8,414 nucleotides of DNA from an uncultured Actinomycetes bacterium (lineage in GTDB: Bacteria; Actinomycetota; Actinomycetes; Nanopelagicales; Nanopelagicaceae), in the NCBI GenBank assembly GCA_903832395.1, contig CAILBF010000242.1, positions 1 through 8,414 on the forward strand. The letters are read 5' to 3'. The notes under the pieces are model-generated. The model made no database searches and had not been told where the DNA came from. It was given only the letters and a program-made list of their open reading frames with translations. The translations under genes were made by a program, and so were the position numbers. Positions 1 through 6,207 of this stretch are shown piece after piece (the stretch's first letter is position 1; every line of letters begins with the position of its first letter).

Positions 1-1
1 A

Positions 2-793
2 AAATTGAAGAATGAAAAGAAGATGGAAAAGAAGTTAAAGCGCGAGCTTGAGTGGCTCGTTGAAGATGGCAAGCGCGCCAAGAACCACTTGCTCGAAGCA
101 AACCTTCGCCTCGTTGTTTCTCTTGCTAAGCGCTACACCGGACGTGGAATGTTGTTCTTGGACTTAATTCAAGAAGGTAACTTGGGTCTAATCCGCGCAG
201 TTGAGAAGTTCGACTATACAAAGGGCTATAAGTTCTCAACGTACGCGACATGGTGGATTCGCCAAGCAATCACGCGCGCAATGGCCGATCAGGCTCGCAC
301 GATCCGTATTCCTGTTCACATGGTTGAAGTTATAAATAAGTTGGCCCGTGTACAGCGCCAGATGCTTCAAGATCTTGGTCGCGAACCAACTCCAGAAGAG
401 TTAGCTAAAGAGTTAGATATGACCCCTGAAAAGGTTGTAGAGGTACAAAAGTATGGCCGTGAACCAATTTCACTTCACACACCACTTGGTGAAGAAGGCG
501 ACTCTGAGTTCGGAGACCTCATTGAAGACAGCGAGGCCGTTGTTCCAGCCGATGCAGTCTCATTTACTTTGCTGCAAGAGCAGTTGCACTCAGTTCTAGA
601 CACTTTGTCAGAGCGTGAAGCCGGGGTAGTTGCAATGCGCTTTGGCTTAACCGATGGCCAGCCTAAGACTCTGGATGAAATCGGAAAGGTGTATGGCGTT
701 ACTCGTGAGCGTATTCGCCAAATCGAATCTAAGACAATGTCGAAGCTTCGTCACCCTTCTCGCAGCCAGGTTCTGCGCGACTATCTCGATTAA
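2..793 (+). CDS. sigA: Principal RNA polymerase sigma factor (SigA/HrdB type), 5' truncated by window edge
   Basis: Directs RNA polymerase core to housekeeping promoters. Only the C-terminal 260 or so residues are present; the reading frame is open to the left edge, so the TTG at position 5 is not a credible start. Numbering residues from that TTG, region 2.1-2.2 spans about 27-73 (EANLRLVVSLAKRYTGRGM, then DLIQEGNLGLIRAVEKFD). Region 2.3 has YATWWIRQAI (80-89), which melts the -10 element, and region 2.4 ITRAMADQARTIRIPVHM (89-106) reads it. Region 3 follows (about 107-155), then the region 3.2 finger with DSEFGDLIED (166-175). Region 4.2 contains the -35-binding helix-turn-helix (TLDEIGKVYGVTRERIRQIE, 222-241). 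This near-perfect match to group 1 sigma factors, ending shortly after region 4 (LRDYLD), makes an alternative sigma very unlikely. A fusion-type hydratase gene starts three bases after the stop, so the two are probably cotranscribed. Confidence 0.97.
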   Translation, partial: KLKNEKKMEKKLKRELEWLVEDGKRAKNHLLEANLRLVVSLAKRYTGRGMLFLDLIQEGNLGLIRAVEKFDYTKGYKFSTYATWWIRQAITRAMADQARTIRIPVHMVEVINKLARVQRQMLQDLGREPTPEELAKELDMTPEKVVEVQKYGREPISLHTPLGEEGDSEFGDLIEDSEAVVPADAVSFTLLQEQLHSVLDTLSEREAGVVAMRFGLTDGQPKTLDEIGKVYGVTRERIRQIESKTMSKLRHPSRSQVLRDYLD

Positions 794-796
794 TCC

Positions 797-1711
797 ATGG
801 ATACACCAACGATTTTTGTTAATCCCAAAAGCGGGTCTATAAAGATCAGCGGTGAAGTCAACGTTGTTGATGTTGATGGCAATGTTGTTGAGACTAAAGA
901 GAATCCAAAAATTTGTGGCTGTGGACTATCAAAAGATAAGCCTTGGTGCGATTCATCTCACGGCGAGTATGTAAAAATTGTCGCTAATCACCTGCGCAAT
1001 GCCCGAACATTAGTCAAGGCCTCACCCCTATTCGGGACCACTCCAGTACGGGCACGCGAGATTCGCGAAAATGAACTTAAATTCCGAATTGAATCGGGAG
1101 AAACTCTCGTTGGTGTAAAACTTGGAGGCGCTTTAGATTCAAAACGAAAAGATGAAAATATGGGAGTTAATATATTTGGCTACCTCACCGATGCAATGCA
1201 GTGCATTGAAAAACTTAATGTCTCTCAATTTATCCACCCTCGAGCTGAAGCGGAAATAGTATTTAAGACGAGCAAGGAAATAAGTAGCGAAATTCATCCA
1301 TCTGAAATTCTTGATTATGTCAGCCATGTTGCAGCAGGTATGGAGATTTTTGATTATCGCTATGGAGAAGTCAGGGCTTACTCTGAAGATGCTATAGCAG
1401 ATAATGCTGGCGCGGCAGCTTTTTCATACGGCGCATGGGTATTGGCTCATAGAGAGAACCTTGAGGTATTAACTGCCGAAGTGTTTGTAAATGATGAAAT
1501 TGTAGAAACTGCGCCGCTTACGGCAATTAAGGGTAATCCGTGGCTAGCAATTGTTGAACTTTCTAAAGTTCTAGTTGCAACTGGGGTAAAACTACCTGCA
1601 GGCTCAATTGTTTTCAGTGGATCTGCAACGAATGGCGTTCACATGGTGGCAGGAAATACCTATCGCGTTGAGATTGCTAATCTTGGGAAAGTTGAAATTA
1701 AAGCTAATTAG
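797..1711 (+). CDS. CDGSH-type [2Fe-2S] domain fused to MhpD-like 2-oxopent-4-enoate hydratase/4-oxalocrotonate decarboxylase
   Basis: 304 residues. The N-terminal part (about 1-60) is a mitoNEET-like iron-sulfur domain: CGCGLSKDKPWCDSSH fits C-x-C-x2-S-x3-P-x-C-D-x-S-H, giving ligands Cys40, Cys42, Cys51 and His55. The usual Gly of CDGSH is Ser. The rest (about 62-304) resembles the 2-keto-4-pentenoate hydratase family (FAH superfamily): VGVKLGG with Lys108, HPRAEAEIVF with Glu151 and Glu153, and GMEIFDYR with Glu183 (the family's divalent-metal carboxylates). Also present are ADNAGAAAFSYG (201-212), KGNPWLAIVELS (245-256) and LPAGSIVFSGSAT (266-278). Such enzymes hydrate or decarboxylate 2-oxo-dienoates in meta-cleavage pathways, but no other catabolic gene is nearby, so the substrate is unknown. 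The ATG at 797 is chosen because the Fe-S domain begins within the first few residues; it has no Shine-Dalgarno and lies three bases past the sigma stop, suggesting translational coupling. Its stop overlaps the convergent gene by four bases. Domain calls are firm; activity is inferred. Confidence 0.85.
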   Translation: MDTPTIFVNPKSGSIKISGEVNVVDVDGNVVETKENPKICGCGLSKDKPWCDSSHGEYVKIVANHLRNARTLVKASPLFGTTPVRAREIRENELKFRIESGETLVGVKLGGALDSKRKDENMGVNIFGYLTDAMQCIEKLNVSQFIHPRAEAEIVFKTSKEISSEIHPSEILDYVSHVAAGMEIFDYRYGEVRAYSEDAIADNAGAAAFSYGAWVLAHRENLEVLTAEVFVNDEIVETAPLTAIKGNPWLAIVELSKVLVATGVKLPAGSIVFSGSATNGVHMVAGNTYRVEIANLGKVEIKAN

Positions 1712-1923
1712 ATAACAGGAGTTTCGACGAGACGTTCGCTCTCATCCTGAATCTTGGCAGCAACGCTCTTAAGTTTTTCAGCGTATTCCTTGCCATGGTG
1801 AGCGCAAAACATGAGCTCGCCACCATTAAGAAGGACTGCACGTACATAGGCCTGTGCTCCGCAACGATCACAGCGGTCAAGGGCGTTAAGAGGTACTGAT
1901 TCGAGCATCACTTGATCTGACAT
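1708..1923 (-). CDS. Small DUF7455-like Cys/His (zinc-ribbon-like) protein of Actinobacteria
   Basis: 71 residues, function unknown. It carries CDRCGAQAYVR (residues 18-28) and FCAHHGKEY (39-47). This gives a CxxC pair and a CxHH group suited to binding one zinc ion, although zinc binding is inferred. The C-terminal third (EKLKSVAAKIQDESERL) is a likely amphipathic helix. From memory of the family, proteins with an ALDRCDRCGAQAYVR start and a GGEL-FCAHH core are widespread in Actinobacteria, often next to parE and the principal sigma gene, as here. The ATG start is supported by a good Shine-Dalgarno (GGAG, six bases upstream), the only clear one in the window. The gene is divergent from parE and convergent with the hydratase fusion, sharing four bases with it. 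Confidence 0.88.
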   Translation of the reverse strand: MSDQVMLESVPLNALDRCDRCGAQAYVRAVLLNGGELMFCAHHGKEYAEKLKSVAAKIQDESERLVETPVI

Positions 1924-1929
1924 ATCTCT

Positions 1930-1933
1930 CTCC
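1930..1933 (-). promoter_or_regulatory. Shine-Dalgarno of the DUF7455-like gene
   Basis: On the minus strand GGAG lies six bases before the ATG at 1923, inside a purine run (GGAGAGAGAT). It fixes the start of this small gene and contrasts with the other starts in the window, which lack a recognisable ribosome binding site. Confidence 0.7.
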
Positions 1934-2088
1934 GTTCTTCGTGGCCTGCTTACTAGGGAACATCAAACCATGTCTAGATATTCCCCGCTCGTTAATATGG
2001 AAGTAATTTGCTTAGAATCCTCCGAGTTTTGTCAGTTTGTCAGGATCTCTCACCACTTTCGGCGCGCTTACGGCCTAATAATCCCTCT

Positions 2089-2107
2089 GGGCGATAACCT
2101 TTCGCCC
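2089..2107 (+). promoter_or_regulatory. Inverted repeat overlapping the probable parE -10 box (possible operator or hairpin)
   Basis: GGGCGA (2089-2094) and TCGCCC (2102-2107) are exact reverse complements separated by TAACCTT. The spacer contains TAACCT (2095-2100), a plausible -10 hexamer eight bases before the GTG at 2109. If transcription starts near the GTG, the repeat acts as DNA, for example an operator. If it starts further up, at the TAATAAT at 2076-2082, the repeat would form an RNA hairpin against the start codon. There is no Shine-Dalgarno. The symmetry is seen directly; the role is inferred. Confidence 0.4.
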
Positions 2108-2108
2108 C

Positions 2109-4193
2109 GTGGCCGACAAAGATTCCTCACTTTCAAACACTGTGACGGATAGCTATACCGCAAAAGATTTAGCGGTTCTTGAGGGCCTAGATGCGGTTCG
2201 AAAGCGCCCTGGAATGTATATCGGTTCTACCGATTCTCGTGGACTCATGCACTGCCTATGGGAAATCATTGATAACTCTGTCGATGAATCTTTGGCCGGG
2301 CATTGTAAGAAAATTGAAATTAATCTTGAATCAGATGGTTCCGTTGAAGTCCATGATGATGGTCGCGGAATTCCAGTTGATAAAGAGCCAAAGACTGGCC
2401 TTACTGGAGTCGAAGTTGTCCTAACTAAATTACATGCCGGTGGAAAATTTGGTGGCGGATCGTACGCGGCCTCTGGTGGTCTGCATGGAGTCGGTGCATC
2501 TGTTGTTAACGCACTTGCATCACGCCTTGATGCCGAAGTTGATCGTGACGGCAAGATTTATTGGATGTCATTTCAACGTGGAACTGCTGGAATATTTGAT
2601 GGTGACGGACCTAAAGCCGCGTTCGAACCTAAGTCGGGCTTGCGTGTTATTGGAAAGATTTCAAGCAAAGTCACTGGAACGCGAATTAAGTGGTGGTCAG
2701 ATAAGCAGATTTTCTTAAAAGAGGCCGAGTTAGAGCTCTCCGAAATTTATGATCGTGCCCGCCAAACATCGTATTTAGTGCCAGGTTTAACGCTCATTGT
2801 TAACGATAATCGCACGAAGGCAAAGACAACTGAGACTTTCTTCCATAAAAGCGGAATCACTGAATACTGTAATTTCTTACAACCCGATGAACCCGTAGGC
2901 GATGTCATCCGTATTTACGGCACTGGCCATTACCAGGAAACCGTTCCAGTCCTCGATGATAAGGGCCACATGGTCTCAACTGAAGTTGAGCGCGATATGG
3001 AAGTTGATATTGCGATGAAGTGGGGCAATGGTTTTGAAACTACCCAGCGCTCATTTGTAAATATTATTGCAACCCCTAAGGGCGGCACGCATGTTCTTGG
3101 CTTTGAGCGCTCTCTTGTGAAGGTCATTAACGAGGCGCTTCGATCCACTAAGACCCTTGCCAACAAAGAGGCCGATGTTATTAAAGATGACATTCTCGAA
3201 GGTATGACCGCCGTTATTACTGTCCGTATGTCAGAGCCACAGTTTGAAGGTCAGACTAAGGAAGTTCTTGGAACTGCTGCGGCAACTCGAATCGTGACTG
3301 CCGTCGTTGCCGAAAAGATGAAAGAGTATTTCAATACTTCAAAGCGCATCGATAAAGCAAATGGTCGACTTGTATTGGAAAAGATCGCTGCAGCATCGCG
3401 TACCAGAATTTCTGCACGTGCTCATAAAGACCTTCAACGACGTAAAAACGCCCTCGAGTCTTCATCCCTTCCTACAAAGCTCTCAGATTGCCGCTCAGAG
3501 GACGTAACACGTACTGAGTTATTTATCGTAGAAGGTGATTCAGCCCTTGGTACGACTAAAGCTGCGCGTAATAGTGAGTTCCAAGCAATTCTGCCGATCC
3601 GCGGAAAAATTCTTAACGTTCAAAAGGCATCGCTGTCGCAGATGCTCGAAGATAAAGAGTGCGGATCAATTATTCAAGTAATCGGTGCCGGTTCAGGAAA
3701 ATCCTTCGAACTCGATGAAGCGCGTTATGGCCGAATCATTTTGATGTCTGATGCCGATGTTGATGGTGCCCACATTCGCTGTTTATTGCTGACTTTGATG
3801 TATCGCTACATGCGACCACTAATTGATTCGGGCCGTGTATTTGCCGCTATCCCACCACTTCACCGCATTGAAGTTATGGGCGGGGGAGGCAAGAAGGGTC
3901 AATACATTTATACATATAGCGATGATGAGATGAAGAAAATCACCGCTGACCTAAAGAAGAATGGCAAGAAGTGGAAAGAGCCGATTCAGCGCTATAAAGG
4001 TCTTGGCGAAATGGATGCAGATCAGCTGCGCGAAACAACGATGGATCCAGATGCGCGTACATTGCGCCGTATTACCGTCTCTGATGCAACGGCAGCCGAG
4101 GCGATGTTTGAGCTCTTGATGGGCAGTGATGTCGCCCCGCGTAAAGAGTTTATTGCTAACGCTGAAATCGATCGCGACCACATCGACGCTTAA
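2109..4193 (+). CDS. parE: DNA topoisomerase IV subunit B (ParE)
   Basis: 694 residues, a complete type IIA topoisomerase ATPase subunit that pairs with ParC to decatenate replicated chromosomes and relax supercoils. GHKL ATPase features in order: WEIIDNSVDE (51-60, catalytic Glu52 and Mg-binding Asn56), DDGRGIP (83-89), the ATP lid GGLHGVGASVVNAL (123-136), and the transducer QTK (382-384). The TOPRIM domain has EGDSALG (475-481) and DADVDG (548-553), followed by RYKGLGEMDADQL (628-640). EGDSALG and the ARNSEFQAILPIRGKILNVQ stretch match actinobacterial ParE better than GyrB, which usually reads EGDSAGG. The parC gene at the right end of the window supports this. The GTG at 2109 gives a 15-residue leader before the conserved YTAKDLAVLEGL; a GTG at residue 12 is an alternative. 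No Shine-Dalgarno is visible. The length is normal and no frameshift is seen. Confidence 0.95.
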   Translation: MADKDSSLSNTVTDSYTAKDLAVLEGLDAVRKRPGMYIGSTDSRGLMHCLWEIIDNSVDESLAGHCKKIEINLESDGSVEVHDDGRGIPVDKEPKTGLTGVEVVLTKLHAGGKFGGGSYAASGGLHGVGASVVNALASRLDAEVDRDGKIYWMSFQRGTAGIFDGDGPKAAFEPKSGLRVIGKISSKVTGTRIKWWSDKQIFLKEAELELSEIYDRARQTSYLVPGLTLIVNDNRTKAKTTETFFHKSGITEYCNFLQPDEPVGDVIRIYGTGHYQETVPVLDDKGHMVSTEVERDMEVDIAMKWGNGFETTQRSFVNIIATPKGGTHVLGFERSLVKVINEALRSTKTLANKEADVIKDDILEGMTAVITVRMSEPQFEGQTKEVLGTAAATRIVTAVVAEKMKEYFNTSKRIDKANGRLVLEKIAAASRTRISARAHKDLQRRKNALESSSLPTKLSDCRSEDVTRTELFIVEGDSALGTTKAARNSEFQAILPIRGKILNVQKASLSQMLEDKECGSIIQVIGAGSGKSFELDEARYGRIILMSDADVDGAHIRCLLLTLMYRYMRPLIDSGRVFAAIPPLHRIEVMGGGGKKGQYIYTYSDDEMKKITADLKKNGKKWKEPIQRYKGLGEMDADQLRETTMDPDARTLRRITVSDATAAEAMFELLMGSDVAPRKEFIANAEIDRDHIDA

Positions 4194-4199
4194 TAGGTT

Positions 4200-4220
4200 G
4201 GGTTAGTACACGCTCAACCC
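4200..4220 (+). terminator. Possible weak terminator hairpin after parE
   Basis: GGGTTAG (4200-4206) can pair with CTCAACCC (4213-4220), leaving one bulged C and the loop TACACG. It is followed by TTGCTTT rather than a clean T-run. It sits seven bases after the parE stop and overlaps the start of the next gene's promoter. The stem is short, so termination is uncertain. Confidence 0.35.
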
Positions 4221-4254
4221 TTGCTTTAATCTCCTTTAACTCTATCCTCGTCAC
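4221..4254 (+). promoter_or_regulatory. Leaderless promoter of the secreted metalloprotease gene
   Basis: TTGCTT (4221-4226), a 16-base spacer and TATCCT (4243-4248) form a reasonable principal-sigma promoter. Six bases separate the -10 box from the ATG at 4255, which places the expected transcription start at or next to the A of the ATG. The spacer carries no Shine-Dalgarno (CTCCTTT is the wrong polarity). This geometry predicts a leaderless mRNA and supports the chosen start. Confidence 0.6.
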
Positions 4255-6207
4255 ATGCGCCGGAGAACTCTCGCAATTGTGATGTGCCTCTTTTTCACCT
4301 CGGTTACCTCATCAATGAGTGTCGCCGCAACTCCTAAGGCAGGAGCTCTCTGCGCCAAAGCCGGCGTTACCTCAACTGCCTCCGGAAAAAAATTCACATG
4401 CATGAAATCCGGTAAAAAACTTGTATGGGATAAAGGCGTAATGGTTAAGGTGCCAACGCCAACTCCAACGCCAACTCCAACTCCAACGCCAACTCCAACG
4501 CCAACGCCAACTCCAACTCCAACGCCAACGCCAACGCCAACGCCAACGCCAACGCCAACGCCAACGCCAACTCCAACGCCAACGCCAACTCCAACGCCAA
4601 TCGATTCATTAGTTCTTGTTGCACCTAAGGCTTATCCAAAAAACCTTGGAGCTCTGAATTCAATTTCTAATCCTTTGGACAGTGTTTCGATACCAACATC
4701 GATACAGGCAGCTCCAGTAGGTACTAATGTGAAGTTGTGGATTTCAGATCCTAGAACTCCGTCGGTGGGAGTCGCAGGGGCCGGAGTTTTCATTTGTTTT
4801 GGAAGCAATCCTTGCAAGTTCTACTCAGGAAATAGTGATGGATCTTTATATGCCACCGTTGATAATGGAACATATTATTTTGAAACTACCGAGCCAAGTG
4901 GGATGGCAACAGTTTTCAAGAGAAAGGGCTACCACCTAACTGTTACTAGTGCCGGTGCAACTGTTACCGAGAGAGCTCCTAACTCGACAGGCGTAGTTGC
5001 TGTCACTTTTGATTTGCAACCAGTCGTAAACCCTATGTTGGCTGATTTACAGAAAAAGATAGCGGCCCTTGGAGATATCCAAGCCTCGTCATTCAAGCCA
5101 GTTTCTTCTTGCCAACTGCTTGATCAAATAACTCCAAATCGAGGAATTGGTGTTGATTTATCGGCGGGATTTCCGAAGGTAGCCCAGAGATTGCCATCAG
5201 CCGGACACATAAAAGCTCTAATTGTCCCAGTCGACTTCACCGATATTCTAGGTAAAGACGATACTGTTTCATATTTCTCCACCATTGCAACTGGAGTTCA
5301 AGATTTTTATTACAAACAATCCTATGGTGCAGTTGCTTTCGATTTCGACATAGTTTCAAGTTGGATTCACGCACCGTTCTCCTCAACAAAGTATGGGACA
5401 GGTGGATCTGTAGGGGCCGGCGATGTCGCTGGGTATCTAAGTGCGGTTATTGCACTTACAGATGGTGCTATCGATTACAGCGGCTATGACGCGGTCTATT
5501 ACTTAGTTCCTAAAGAGATGCCAATGGCCAACATGGGTTGGGGCCCGGCGATTACGTATCCACATTGGACAAGCAATGGAGTGATTATTAATGGAGCAAC
5601 TGGTGGCGCCGATATGTATTACGTCGAAACGGTTGGGATCAAAGGTGGAACATGGAAGTGGATGGCGCATGAGACCGGTCATGCTTTTGGTCTCTACGAC
5701 GAAGACTTGAATCATGCATCACAATCCCTGGGTTACTGGAACATCATGGCCATGAGTTGGTCAAATCATGCAATTGAGCTAGGCGCATGGGATCGCTACC
5801 TACAGGGTTGGTTGTCACAGTCACAAGTTAACTGTACGGAATTGAATTCACTTACGACCGATGGTACTTCGACAAAGATTTCACCGATTGTGCGCCAGGA
5901 CAAAGAAGTAAAAACTATTATGGTTCCAATAACTTCTTCAAAGATTTTAGTAATTGAATCTCGCAAGAGTGAGGGTCTGGATTTTGGGATTGCATCATTT
6001 AATCAGGGTGTACTGGTCTACACCGTCGATATGAAGAAGGGTCAACTTGGCGGAGGGTATGAGATTCAAAAGCGGCTTGGTTCTACCGACCCAAACTTTG
6101 AAGATGCAGCTCTTCATGCTGGTGACTCAATAACCGTTGGCGGTGTCAAAATTACTGTAAGTGAACTTTCGGCATCCGGCGACACGGTAAAAATTTCTAA
6201 GGGTTAG
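4255..6207 (+). CDS. Secreted M6-like zinc metalloprotease with two-Cys N-terminal module and Pro-Thr linker
   Basis: 650 residues. A signal peptide (RRR then hydrophobic core, probable cleavage after SVAA at 25) sends it out of the cell. Residues 30-60 form a small module with Cys33 and Cys49 (KKFTC, then GKKLVW). Residues 67-114 are 24 consecutive Pro-Thr pairs, a likely rigid and possibly glycosylated wall-spanning linker. Residues about 155-255 look like a beta-sandwich (SDGSLYATVDNGTYYFET). The catalytic region has WMAHETGHAFGLYD (469-482): zinc ligands His472 and His476, catalytic Glu473, probable third ligand Asp482. WNIMAMSW (495-502) follows as the Met-turn. The C-terminal LVIESR...GLDFG...GVLVYTVD pattern (565-592) is typical of M6 immune-inhibitor-A-like peptidases. 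Six cysteines remain after signal cleavage (33, 49, 181, 187, 286, 527), compatible with three disulphides. The substrate is unknown; nutrient scavenging from extracellular protein is a guess. The stop overlaps the convergent ABC-F gene. Confidence 0.87.
   Translation: MRRRTLAIVMCLFFTSVTSSMSVAATPKAGALCAKAGVTSTASGKKFTCMKSGKKLVWDKGVMVKVPTPTPTPTPTPTPTPTPTPTPTPTPTPTPTPTPTPTPTPTPTPTPTPTPIDSLVLVAPKAYPKNLGALNSISNPLDSVSIPTSIQAAPVGTNVKLWISDPRTPSVGVAGAGVFICFGSNPCKFYSGNSDGSLYATVDNGTYYFETTEPSGMATVFKRKGYHLTVTSAGATVTERAPNSTGVVAVTFDLQPVVNPMLADLQKKIAALGDIQASSFKPVSSCQLLDQITPNRGIGVDLSAGFPKVAQRLPSAGHIKALIVPVDFTDILGKDDTVSYFSTIATGVQDFYYKQSYGAVAFDFDIVSSWIHAPFSSTKYGTGGSVGAGDVAGYLSAVIALTDGAIDYSGYDAVYYLVPKEMPMANMGWGPAITYPHWTSNGVIINGATGGADMYYVETVGIKGGTWKWMAHETGHAFGLYDEDLNHASQSLGYWNIMAMSWSNHAIELGAWDRYLQGWLSQSQVNCTELNSLTTDGTSTKISPIVRQDKEVKTIMVPITSSKILVIESRKSEGLDFGIASFNQGVLVYTVDMKKGQLGGGYEIQKRLGSTDPNFEDAALHAGDSITVGGVKITVSELSASGDTVKISKG
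4453..4599 (+). repeat. Coding hexanucleotide minisatellite: 24 CCAACG/CCAACT units (Pro-Thr)
   Basis: From 4453 to 4596 the sequence is 24 uninterrupted hexamers, each CCA followed by ACG or ACT, ending in one more CCA. Proline is always CCA; threonine is ACG in 16 units and ACT in 8. Reading G for ACG and T for ACT, the order is GTGTTGTG GTTGGGGGGG GTGGTG, so seven identical units lie together in the middle. Changes in unit number stay in frame and would only alter linker length. Confidence 0.97.

Larger units (their letters stand above)
1924..2108. promoter_or_regulatory. Divergent intergenic region between the DUF7455-like gene and parE
   Basis: 185 bases without a credible gene; it must hold the promoters of two divergent genes. 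Visible elements are a tandem direct repeat of TTTGTCAG (2028-2035 and 2036-2043), an AT-rich TAATAAT (2076-2082), and a perfect inverted repeat (2089-2107) just before parE. For the minus-strand gene a weak pair TTCCAT-N16-TATCTA can be read about 50 bases upstream of its ATG, but this is speculative. The 60-codon open frame across the region has no family resemblance and runs into parE in another frame. Confidence 0.6.

Noticed and set aside
5..7. TTG at position 5 as the true start of the sigma factor
   Set aside because: The frame is open to the window edge and region 1 and most of region 1.2 of a principal sigma factor would be missing; the gene clearly begins upstream.
2089..2107. Inverted repeat before parE as a Rho-independent terminator
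   Set aside because: There is no T-run after it and no gene on the plus strand just upstream that would need it.
1970..2152. A 60-codon plus-strand open frame in the parE upstream region
   Set aside because: No Shine-Dalgarno, no recognisable motif, and it runs into the parE coding sequence in a different frame; a chance frame across a promoter region is simpler.
2153..2554. A 133-codon minus-strand open frame inside parE
   Set aside because: It lies antisense to the strongly conserved ATPase domain of parE and its Ser/Pro/Arg-rich product resembles no family; it is a shadow frame.
4285..4287. Cys11 of the protease as a lipoprotein lipobox cysteine
   Set aside because: It lies in the hydrophobic core with more hydrophobic residues after it and no L-[AS]-[GA]-C motif; ordinary signal peptidase cleavage after SVAA fits better.
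4453..4599. Possible CRISPR array or tandem non-coding repeat
   Set aside because: The unit is 6 bases with no spacers and lies in frame inside the protease gene, so it is a coding minisatellite.
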